A DNA stretch of 8,118 nt, taken from contig PXSC01000165.1 in the NCBI GenBank assembly GCA_003023535.1, positions 1 to 8,118 on the forward strand, written 5' to 3'. Both the position numbers and the translations under genes were made by a program. The DNA comes from Halobacteriales archaeon QS_9_70_65. Its GTDB lineage: Archaea; Halobacteriota; Halobacteria; Halobacteriales; Haloarculaceae. The first letter of the stretch is position 1, and each line of letters opens with the position of its first letter. Of the stretch, positions 1-5,321 are shown piece after piece. Under the pieces are notes generated by a model. The model ran no database searches, was not told where the DNA came from, and saw only the letters and a list, made by a program, of their open reading frames with translations.

Positions 1-9
1 AACGTACCC

Positions 10-321
10 ATGGACGTCGAAATCATCGAGGAGGACGAGAACCCGATGCTGCACCGGACGGACGTCCGGTTCCAGCTGACCCACGAGGAGGCGACGCCGT
101 CCCGGCTGTCGGTGCGAGACTCGCTGGCCGCGACTATGAACAAGGACGCCGACGAGGTCGTCGTCCACGAGCTCGATACCAAATACGGGATGCGGAAGAC
201 GATCGGCTACGCGAAGGTCTACGACAGCGCCGAGGACGCGATGGACGTCGAGCAGGAGCATATGCTCGATCGGAACAAGATCACCGCCGACGCCGACGAG
301 AGCGAGGCGGAGGAGGCCTGA
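10..321 (+). CDS. rps24e: 30S ribosomal protein S24e
   Basis: Component of the archaeal/eukaryotic small ribosomal subunit. The 103-aa product has the S24e layout: an N-terminal stretch ([18 protein letters not shown]) leading into the THEEATPSR segment, then the conserved core [13 protein letters not shown] at about residues 62-74, then a C-terminal acidic tail ([10 protein letters not shown]). An acidic tail of this kind is typical of haloarchaeal versions. The ATG at 10 fits the usual family N terminus ([15 protein letters not shown]). Only nine bases precede it, so its promoter or upstream operon partner lies outside the window. Its TGA overlaps the ATG of the next gene by one base (TGATG), which suggests coupled translation with S27ae. 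Identification is by recognising the family sequence and by the S24e-S27ae-Kae1 gene order, which is common in archaea. Confidence 0.96.
   Translation: MDVEIIEEDENPMLHRTDVRFQLTHEEATPSRLSVRDSLAATMNKDADEVVVHELDTKYGMRKTIGYAKVYDSAEDAMDVEQEHMLDRNKITADADESEAEEA
309..316 (+). promoter_or_regulatory. Shine-Dalgarno site for rps27ae
   Basis: GGAGGAGG lies 4 nt before the ATG at 321, inside the last codons (E-E-A) of rps24e. It is complementary to the CCUCC core at the 3' end of archaeal 16S rRNA. It supports the 321 start. It also contrasts with the genes from 2107 on, which show no such site and appear leaderless. Confidence 0.6.
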
Positions 322-455
322 TGGCCCGCTACGAGTTCTACGGCGAGGACGGCACCGCCGACCGCGAGCAGTGTCCCCGCTGCGGCGACACCTTCCTCGG
401 GGAGTACGGCGACCGCCAGCACTGCGGCAGGTGCGGCTACACCGAATTCGAGTAG
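321..455 (+). CDS. rps27ae: 30S ribosomal protein S27ae (zinc ribbon)
   Basis: Tiny 44-aa small-subunit ribosomal protein, easy to miss by length cut-offs. Translation from the ATG at 321 gives [17 protein letters not shown] and then a four-cysteine zinc ribbon: C18-P-R-C21 and, after 13 residues, C35-G-R-C38. It ends GYTEFE and stops at 453-455. The CPRCG and CGRCGY signatures and the length match archaeal S27ae. The start overlaps the rps24e stop by one base. A purine-rich GGAGGAGG (309-316) sits a few bases upstream and is a good Shine-Dalgarno site, placed inside the acidic-tail codons of rps24e. The kae1-bud32 start follows four bases after the stop, so the three genes almost certainly share one transcript. 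Confidence 0.95.
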   Translation: MARYEFYGEDGTADREQCPRCGDTFLGEYGDRQHCGRCGYTEFE

Positions 456-459
456 GGCC

Positions 460-2061
460 GTGACCCGCGTGCTCGGTCTCGAGGGAACCGCCTGGTGCGC
501 CAGCGCGGCCGTCTTCGACGCCGAGACCGACGACGTTCTCGTCGAGTCCGACGCCTACACGCCGCCGAGCGGCGGCATCAACCCGCGCGAGGCCGCCGAG
601 CACATGCGCGAGGCGGTACCGGCCGTTCTCGAGACGATGCTCGCGACCGTCCGCGAGCGGCACGGCGACCCGGCGACCGAACTGGACGCCGTCGCCTTCT
701 CCCGCGGGCCGGGGCTGGGGCCGTGTCTCCGGGTGGTCGCGACCGCCGCCCGGGCGCTGGCCGGCTCGCTGGAGCTGCCGCTGGTCGGCGCCAACCACAT
801 GATCGCCCACCTGGAGATCGGTCGCCACCGATCGGGCTTCGAGACACCGGTCTGTCTGAACGCCTCCGGCGCCAACGCCCACGTCCTCGGCTACCACGAC
901 GGTCGCTACCGGGTGCTCGGCGAGACGATGGACACCGGCGTCGGCAACGCCATCGACAAGTTCACCCGCCACCTCGGCTGGTCCCACCCCGGCGGCCCGA
1001 AGGTCGAAACGCGGGCCCGCGACGGCGACTACGTCGAGCTGCCGTACGTCGTCAAGGGGATGGATTTCTCGTTCGCCGGCATCACCTCCGCCGCGAAGCA
1101 GGCCGTCGACGACGGGACGCCCGTCGCGGACGTCTGCCGCGGCCTCGAGGAGACGGTGTTCGCGATGCTGACGGAGGTCGGCGAGCGGGCGCTGTCGCTG
1201 ACCGGCGCCGACGAACTCGTGCTGGGCGGCGGTGTCGGACAGAACGACCGCCTCCGCGGGATGCTGGCGACGATGTGCGAGGCCCGCGGCGCCGACTTTC
1301 ACGCGCCCGAGCCGCGGCTCCTCCGGGACAACGCCGGCATGATCGCGGTGCTCGGCGCGCGGATGTACGAGGCCGGCGACACGCTCGCGATCGCCGACTC
1401 CGCCGTGCGCCCGGATTACCGGCCCGACCAGGTGCCGGTGACGTGGCGGGACGGCGGCTCCGTCGCCGCGCCCGTCGCCGACGACGAGCGGGCCCGCGGC
1501 GCCGAGGCCGTCGTCGACCTGGCGCCGCCGACGGTGACGAAGCGTCGGCTCGCGAAGGCATACCGCCACGAGGAGCTGGACGAGCGGCTCCGACGGCGGC
1601 GGACCCGCACGGAGGCGCGGCTGACCAGCGAAGCCCGGCGGCTCGGCGTGCCGACGCCGGTCGTCGTCGACGTAGACCCGCCGGAGGGCCGGCTGACGCT
1701 CGGCCACGTCGGCGACGCCGACCTCCGGGATGCACTCACCGAACCGCGGGTCCGAGCCGTCGGCCGGCACCTCGCGCGGTGTCACGAGGGCGGCTTCGTC
1801 CACGGCGACCCGACGCCGCGCAACGTCCGGGTCGGAGGCAGCGACGACCGGGTCTACCTCATCGACTTCGGCCTGGGCTACTACACCGACGACGTCGAAG
1901 ACTACGCGATGGACCTCCACGTCTTCGAGGGCGCGCTGGGCGGGACGGCCGACGACGCGGCGGCGCTCGTCGGAGCGTTCGAGGACGCCTACACCGCCGT
2001 CGGCGACGACCGGGTCGTCGAGCGGCTGCGCGAGGTCGAACGGCGGGGGCGATACCAGTAG
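460..2061 (+). CDS. kae1-bud32: Fused Kae1-Bud32: tRNA t6A threonylcarbamoyltransferase with KEOPS kinase/ATPase
   Basis: Bifunctional 533-aa protein of the KEOPS complex, which makes N6-threonylcarbamoyladenosine at A37 of ANN-decoding tRNAs. Residues 1 to about 325 are Kae1 (TsaD/Gcp family). They show the GLEGTAW start, SRGPGLGPCLRV (81-93), the metal-binding H113-MIA-H117, ASGANAH (135-141), SHPGGP (175-180), GGGVGQN (256-262) and RDNAGM (289-294) with the third metal ligand D290. A variable linker follows. Residues from about 350 are Bud32, with the likely ATP-binding K361 in VTKRRLAKAYRH, the RRRRTRTEAR segment (378-387), catalytic HGD (448-450) with N455, and DFG (469-471). All key residues are present. 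The fused form is common in Euryarchaeota; elsewhere the two are separate genes. The start is GTG, four bases after rps27ae, and matches the usual N terminus. In-frame GTG 469 would cut into strand 1 and is less likely. Confidence 0.96.
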   Translation: MTRVLGLEGTAWCASAAVFDAETDDVLVESDAYTPPSGGINPREAAEHMREAVPAVLETMLATVRERHGDPATELDAVAFSRGPGLGPCLRVVATAARALAGSLELPLVGANHMIAHLEIGRHRSGFETPVCLNASGANAHVLGYHDGRYRVLGETMDTGVGNAIDKFTRHLGWSHPGGPKVETRARDGDYVELPYVVKGMDFSFAGITSAAKQAVDDGTPVADVCRGLEETVFAMLTEVGERALSLTGADELVLGGGVGQNDRLRGMLATMCEARGADFHAPEPRLLRDNAGMIAVLGARMYEAGDTLAIADSAVRPDYRPDQVPVTWRDGGSVAAPVADDERARGAEAVVDLAPPTVTKRRLAKAYRHEELDERLRRRRTRTEARLTSEARRLGVPTPVVVDVDPPEGRLTLGHVGDADLRDALTEPRVRAVGRHLARCHEGGFVHGDPTPRNVRVGGSDDRVYLIDFGLGYYTDDVEDYAMDLHVFEGALGGTADDAAALVGAFEDAYTAVGDDRVVERLREVERRGRYQ

Positions 2062-2074
2062 CCGAGGAGCCGTG

Positions 2075-2082
2075 TCTATAAG
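2075..2082 (+). promoter_or_regulatory. TATA-like promoter box for the DUF5808-like gene
   Basis: TCTATAAG is centred about 28 nt before the ATG at 2107, in the 45-nt gap after kae1-bud32. This spacing puts transcription start at or very near the ATG, as in leaderless haloarchaeal genes. There is no Shine-Dalgarno motif before the ATG. Confidence 0.6.
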
Positions 2083-2106
2083 TCCCGCCCCGTCGTACAA
2101 CCGCGT

Positions 2107-2373
2107 ATGTCCGATAAGCCGCAGTCCGGCGAGCTGTTCGGTATTCCGTACAACTTCCAGAAGCCCTCACTCGGGCGGATGATGTCCTCGTACTGGCAGC
2201 CCGACGAGGGAATGTTGGTCGAGAAGCCGTTCGGCGTCGGCTACACGCTCAACCTGGCCAACTGGCGCTCCTGGATCGTCCTCGGGGTCGCCGGGGCGCT
2301 GTTCTACCAGCAGCAGCAGTCCAGCGAGGAGTTCGACGAGGAAAGCGACGACGATCCGGTCGAGGTCGTCGTG
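2107..2373 (+). CDS. Small DUF5808-like haloarchaeal membrane protein, normal 3' end missing
   Basis: Function unknown. The recognisable product is about 89 aa. It has an FGIPYNFQKPSLGRMMSSYW segment (residues 11-30), then the KPFGVGYTLNLANW motif (40-53), which I associate with DUF5808-type proteins. One predicted membrane segment follows (about 55-67, SWIVLGVAGALFY), then a glutamine run and an acidic cytoplasmic-type tail (EEFDEESDDDPVEVVV). I expect the native protein to end about here, but the frame shows no stop. It runs on through an arginine/serine-rich stretch and right through the cupin gene to a TAG at 2866-2868. The continuation looks like out-of-frame sequence, so I end the call at the last plausible codon. 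The start is supported by a TATA box 28 nt upstream. The DUF assignment is from memory of the motif and is not proven. Confidence 0.65.
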
Positions 2374-2385
2374 CGAGGACTCTCG

Positions 2386-2422
2386 GGGAGGCGAGCGGCG
2401 AGGGAAGCGAGCCGTGCCTCCC
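2386..2422. repeat. Imperfect hairpin with repeated GCGAG units
   Basis: GGGAGGC (2386-2392) and GCCTCCC (2416-2422) form a 7-bp stem. The loop region contains three GCGAG copies (2391-2395, 2398-2402, 2406-2410). It lies exactly where the DUF5808-like reading frame loses its expected end and just upstream of the cupin promoter. There is no T-run after it, so it is not an obvious terminator. It resembles the low-complexity GCGAG-rich stretches seen at haloarchaeal gene ends. I cannot show that it is repeated elsewhere, because only one copy lies in the window. Confidence 0.45.
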
Positions 2423-2445
2423 GATCGCGTTCGAGCGCCGACAAG

Positions 2446-2453
2446 TCTCTATA
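2446..2453 (+). promoter_or_regulatory. TATA-like promoter box for the cupin gene
   Basis: TCTCTATA, with its TATA at 2450-2453, lies 26 nt before the ATG at 2477. This supports a leaderless transcript from about 2477. It argues against the in-frame upstream ATG at 2414, which would lie before the promoter. Confidence 0.6.
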
Positions 2454-2476
2454 CCGTTCGGCACGGAGCGGCTCGC

Positions 2477-2839
2477 ATGGAGAAGGTGAACCTCGGGGAG
2501 GCGTTCGCGTCGTTCGACGAGCCGTGGAGTCCGCGGCTGGCGGGCGAACTCAACGGACAGGCGGTGAAACTCGCCAGGGCGGAGGGGGAGTTCGTCTGGC
2601 ACAGCCACGAGGACGCCGACGAACTGTTCTTCGTACGGTCCGGCGAACTCCGCATCGAGTTCCGCGAGGAATCGGACGTGACGCTTCGAGAGGGGGAGTT
2701 CCTCGTCGTCCCGCGGGGCGTCGAGCACCGGCCGGTCGCCGAGGAGGCAACGGAGGTACTGCTGTTCGAGCCGCGCGGGACGACCAACACCGGCGACGCC
2801 GAGACAGACCGGACGGCGGACGTCGAACGACTGGGGTAA
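2477..2839 (+). CDS. Single-domain cupin protein
   Basis: A 120-aa cupin-fold protein of unknown substrate. Motif 1 is clear: H42-S-H44 followed by E49 and G56 (WHSHEDADELFFVRSG). Motif 2 is G73 then P79-x-G81 and H84 (REGEFLVVPRGVEHRP). The two His of motif 1, E49 and H84 would form the usual metal site, so it probably binds a divalent metal. An acidic, disordered-looking tail follows residue 95. Small cupins of this kind range from sugar isomerases to dioxygenases and ligand-binding regulators, and nothing here decides between them. It is flanked by its own TATA box and by the hisS promoter, so it is probably a single-gene unit. The ATG at 2477 was chosen over the ATG at 2414 because of the promoter position and because the extra residues are hairpin-derived and unlike a cupin. 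Confidence 0.9.
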   Translation: MEKVNLGEAFASFDEPWSPRLAGELNGQAVKLARAEGEFVWHSHEDADELFFVRSGELRIEFREESDVTLREGEFLVVPRGVEHRPVAEEATEVLLFEPRGTTNTGDAETDRTADVERLG

Positions 2840-2862
2840 CCGCGGGCCGCGCGTATCGGACC

Positions 2863-2870
2863 TTTTAGTG
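2863..2870 (+). promoter_or_regulatory. TATA-like promoter box for hisS
   Basis: TTTTAGTG is centred about 27-28 nt before the hisS ATG at 2894. It is an AT-rich island in otherwise G+C-rich sequence. It fits a leaderless start, with no Shine-Dalgarno motif downstream. Confidence 0.55.
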
Positions 2871-2893
2871 CGGCCGGCCCCGAACCGACGCGC

Positions 2894-4192
2894 ATGTACG
2901 ACGGTCTGAAGGGGTTCCGCGATTTCTACCCCGGCGAGATGTCGGCCCGGCGAGAGGTCATCGACGCGCTGGAGGAGACGGCCCGGCGGTACGGCTTCCG
3001 CGAGGTCGGCACGCCCGCCATGGAGCGGACGCGGATGTACGTCGACAAGTCCGGCGAGGGGATCGTCGAGGAGCTGTACGCCTTCGAGGACAGGGGCGGC
3101 CGGGAGGTGTCGCTGACGCCGGAGCTGACACCGACGGTCGCCCGGATGGTCGTCGCCCGCCAGGGGGCGCTCGCGCGGCCGATCAAGTGGTTCTCGACGC
3201 GACCGTTCTGGCGGTACGAGCAGGTCCAGCAGGGTCGCTTCCGGGAGTTCTACCAGACGAACGTCGACGTGTTCGGGTCGGCGGAGCCGGAGGCCGACGC
3301 CGAGGTGCTCGCGTTCGCGGCCGACGCACTGACGGCGCTGGGGCTGACGGGCGATGACTTCGAGTTCCGCGTCTCCCACCGGGACATCCTCGGGGGCCTG
3401 CTCGAGTCGCTGGACGGCGACGTCGACGTCGAGGCGGCCATCCGGGCGGTCGACAAAAGCGAGAAGATCGACGACGAGGCCTATCACGACCTGCTGGTCG
3501 AGGCGGGGCTGGACCCTGCCGAGGCGGAAGCCTTCGACGACGTGCTGGCGGCGGACGATCTCGACGAACTGGTCGCCTTCGCCGGCACCGACCGCATCGA
3601 GGCGGCCGTCGAGAACCTCCGGGCGGTGCTCGCCGCCGCCGCGGACTTCGGCGCCGGCGACTACTGTGAGGTGTCGCTGTCGACGGCCCGGGGGCTGGAC
3701 TACTACACCGGCGTCGTGTTCGAGTGCTTCGACTCGACGGGGGAGGTGTCGCGGTCGGTCTTCGGCGGCGGCCGCTACGACGACCTCGTCGGATCGTTCG
3801 GCGGCGAGCCGACGCCGGCCGTCGGCGTCGCACCGGGGCTGGCGCCGCTGTCGCTGCTCTGTCAGCGGGCCGGCGTCTGGCCCGAGGAGGCGACGACGAC
3901 CGACTACTACGTGCTGACGGTCGGCGACACGCGCCCGGAGGCCGCCGAGATCACCCGCCAGTTGCGGGCGCTGGGCCACGTCGTCGAGACGGACCTCACG
4001 ACCCGCGGCTTCGGCGACCAGCTGTCGTACGCCGACGGCATCGACGCCGAGACGGTCGTCGTGGTCGGCGAGCAGGACCTCGCCGACGACGCGGTCACGG
4101 TCAAGGATATGGAATCGGGCGACCAGACGCAGGCCCCGCTGGCGGCGTTCCCCGGCGACCGCGAGCGGCCGACGTACGACGACTACGCCTGA
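2894..4192 (+). CDS. hisS: Histidyl-tRNA synthetase
   Basis: Class II aminoacyl-tRNA synthetase that charges tRNA-His with histidine in the cytoplasm. The length (432 aa) is normal for the family. The N terminus (GLKGFRDFYPGEM) and the segment LTPELTPTVARMV (74-86) are typical. Motif 2 is intact: FWRYEQVQQGRFREFYQ (105-121), with R107 and the QGRFREF loop. The histidine-specific signature RGLDYYTG (266-273) contains the arginine that replaces a metal ion in catalysis. GGGRYDDLVGSFGG (291-304) follows. The C-terminal anticodon-binding domain starts near 335 (TDYYVLTVG) and contains VVVVGEQDLADDAVTVKDM (388-406). One oddity is motif 3: where most HisRS have GLERL or GFDRL, this one reads VGVAPGLAPLSLL (310-322), so the class II arginine is absent. 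From memory, haloarchaeal HisRS share this. The frame is unbroken and the TATA box supports the start. Confidence 0.96.
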   Translation: MYDGLKGFRDFYPGEMSARREVIDALEETARRYGFREVGTPAMERTRMYVDKSGEGIVEELYAFEDRGGREVSLTPELTPTVARMVVARQGALARPIKWFSTRPFWRYEQVQQGRFREFYQTNVDVFGSAEPEADAEVLAFAADALTALGLTGDDFEFRVSHRDILGGLLESLDGDVDVEAAIRAVDKSEKIDDEAYHDLLVEAGLDPAEAEAFDDVLAADDLDELVAFAGTDRIEAAVENLRAVLAAAADFGAGDYCEVSLSTARGLDYYTGVVFECFDSTGEVSRSVFGGGRYDDLVGSFGGEPTPAVGVAPGLAPLSLLCQRAGVWPEEATTTDYYVLTVGDTRPEAAEITRQLRALGHVVETDLTTRGFGDQLSYADGIDAETVVVVGEQDLADDAVTVKDMESGDQTQAPLAAFPGDRERPTYDDYA

Positions 4193-4220
4193 CGGGTCGC
4201 GGTCGTCCGCTGCGGCGGAG

Positions 4221-4228
4221 GATATTTG
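4221..4228 (+). promoter_or_regulatory. TATA-like promoter box for the 81-aa hypothetical gene
   Basis: GATATTTG is centred about 31 nt before the ATG at 4256. Transcription would start near 4250. That makes the ATG at 4238 too close to the box and the TTG at 4226 impossible, so 4256 is the preferred start of the next gene. Confidence 0.5.
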
Positions 4229-4255
4229 TTCGCTCCCATGGTCGGTGAAGACGTC

Positions 4256-4501
4256 ATGACCGTGCTCTCTCCCGAGGACGAGGGCAAGTTCCTGATGGAC
4301 GCCGAGGCCGAGCAGATCGGCATCGTGACCGAGGTCGACCCGGAGGCGCAGGTCGCCTACGTCGACCCCGACCCCGACATCTCCGAGGCGATACTCCAGG
4401 GGCTCGGGTTCGGCGACGCCGACAGCGACGACATCGAGGTACCGGCCGGGGCCGTCGAGACGGTGACGGACTCCGAGATTCGGGTCGCACGGGACCTGTA
4501 G
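4256..4501 (+). CDS. Small acidic PRC-barrel-like hypothetical protein
   Basis: An 81-aa acidic protein of unknown function, with no signal peptide or membrane segment. The first half (LSPEDEGKFLMDAEAEQIGIVTEV, about residues 4-27, followed by AYVDPDPD) reads like a small beta-barrel of the PRC type: an entry strand, a conserved D-x-x-x-x-x-IG-V turn, then a strand. The end (AVETVTDSEIRVARDL) also fits a barrel strand. PRC-barrel proteins are found in RNA processing (RimM), photosynthetic reaction centres and archaeal cell division, but nothing here links this one to any of these. In-frame alternatives TTG 4226 and ATG 4238 would add 10 or 6 residues and are disfavoured by the TATA box position. 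It lies alone between hisS and truA with its own promoter. The coding call is strong; the fold is an inference from pattern only. Confidence 0.8.
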   Translation: MTVLSPEDEGKFLMDAEAEQIGIVTEVDPEAQVAYVDPDPDISEAILQGLGFGDADSDDIEVPAGAVETVTDSEIRVARDL

Positions 4502-4511
4502 CGGCGCCACA

Positions 4512-4519
4512 GGTATACC
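4512..4519 (+). promoter_or_regulatory. TATA-like promoter box for truA
   Basis: GGTATACC, a perfect palindrome with its TATA at 4514-4517, is about 27 nt before the ATG at 4542. The position fits a leaderless transcript. The promoter looks intact although the coding frame downstream is broken. Confidence 0.55.
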
Positions 4520-4541
4520 GGCGGCGGCCGTATCCGATCGT

Positions 4542-5284
4542 ATGCGCGCCTTCCGGTTGGCCTACGACGGCACCGGTTACCGCGGCTTCCAGCGCCAGCC
4601 CCACGGCGAGACCGTCGAGGACGCCCTCCTCGCGGCGCTCGGCGCGCTGGACGTCGCCGACGGACCGCCGCCGGGGTACGCGGCCGCGGGCCGGACGGAT
4701 GCCGGCGTCTCCGCGCGGGCGCAGACGGTCGCCTTCGAGGCGCCGGAGTGGCTTCAACCCCGAGCCCTCAACGCCGAGCTCCCGGCCGACGTGCGGGCGT
4801 GGGCCGCCGCCGACGTCGACGACGAGTTCCACGCCACCCACGACGCTGTCTCGCGGTGCTACCGATATTTCCTGTTCGCGCCGGCGGCCGACGACGGGCG
4901 GGCCGTCGAGGCCTGCCGGCGGCTGTCCGGCCGCGGCGACTTCCACAACCTCACGCCGGACGAGACCGACACCGTCCGGGAGCTGACGGCGACCGTCGGG
5001 CGGGACGGGCCGTTCCTCGTCGTCGACTGCCGGGCGGGCGGCTTCGCCCGCCAGCTGGTCCGGCGGCTGGTGTCGGTCGTCGGGGCCGTCGCTCGGGGTC
5101 GGCGCGACCCCGGACGGCGCCGGAGCCGCTGGTACTGGTCGGGGTTCGGTACCCGTCGGTCGCCTTCGACGTCGACCCCGAGGCCGCCGAGAGCACCCGC
5201 GAGGTCTTCGGCGAGCGGCGGCGGCGACAGCTAGCCGGCGCGCGGGTGGCGGGAACGCTGTCGACGGCCGGGGAGGACCGGTGA
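4542..5284 (+). pseudogene. truA: tRNA pseudouridine(38-40) synthase TruA, reading frame disrupted near the C terminus
   Basis: TruA converts uridines 38, 39 and 40 of the tRNA anticodon arm to pseudouridine. The first frame (from 4542) gives RLAYDGTGYRGFQRQP, the catalytic motif GRTDAGVSA with nucleophile D53, RALNAELPADVRAW, HATHDAVSRCYRYF, DFHNLTP and GGFARQLVRRLVSVVGAV. Near 5097-5116 the sense moves to the -1 frame and resumes as APEPLVLVGVRYPSVAFDVD, ending GARVAG-LSTAGEDR at the stop 5282-5284. From the haloarchaeal family I expect about 20 further residues between these blocks (a D-R-V-L-x-P-E-P-L-x-G-type segment), and they are absent. The damage is therefore an internal deletion with a frame change, not a single-base slip. 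Without correction the first frame stops at 5234 as a 230-aa product. The catalytic core is whole. I favour an assembly or sequencing artefact over true inactivation. Confidence 0.85.
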
Positions 5285-5290
5285 CGACGG

Positions 5291-5298
5291 GTTTAGTA
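5291..5298 (+). promoter_or_regulatory. TATA-like promoter box for pepF
   Basis: GTTTAGTA is centred about 27 nt before the ATG at 5322, in the 37-nt gap after truA. It resembles the hisS box (TTTTAGTG) in sequence and spacing. Confidence 0.5.
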
Positions 5299-5321
5299 CC
5301 TCCGCGGTCGTACCGTGGGCC

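Noticed and set aside
460..2061. Possible in-frame damage in kae1-bud32 or hisS
   Set aside because: Both have normal length and all expected motifs in order, so I see no sign that they share the deletions found after 5.1 kb.
495..2081. A 528-codon + strand frame inside kae1-bud32
   Set aside because: It is an arginine-rich out-of-frame reading of kae1-bud32, whose real frame has all the family motifs.
2414..2476. An upstream ATG (2414) for the cupin gene
   Set aside because: It lies before the TATA box at 2446-2453 and inside the hairpin element. The extra 21 residues do not look like a cupin N terminus.
4226..4255. TTG 4226 or ATG 4238 as start of the small hypothetical gene
   Set aside because: Both are inside or too close to the likely TATA box (4221-4228). 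ATG 4256 gives the expected spacing and a plausible N terminus.
2249..4510. A 753-codon open frame on the - strand opposite the DUF5808-like gene, cupin, hisS and the small hypothetical
   Set aside because: It mirrors well-identified + strand genes. In such G+C-rich, D/E/V-rich coding sequence the antisense frame seldom meets stop codons. The translation has no recognisable domain and crosses four gene boundaries.
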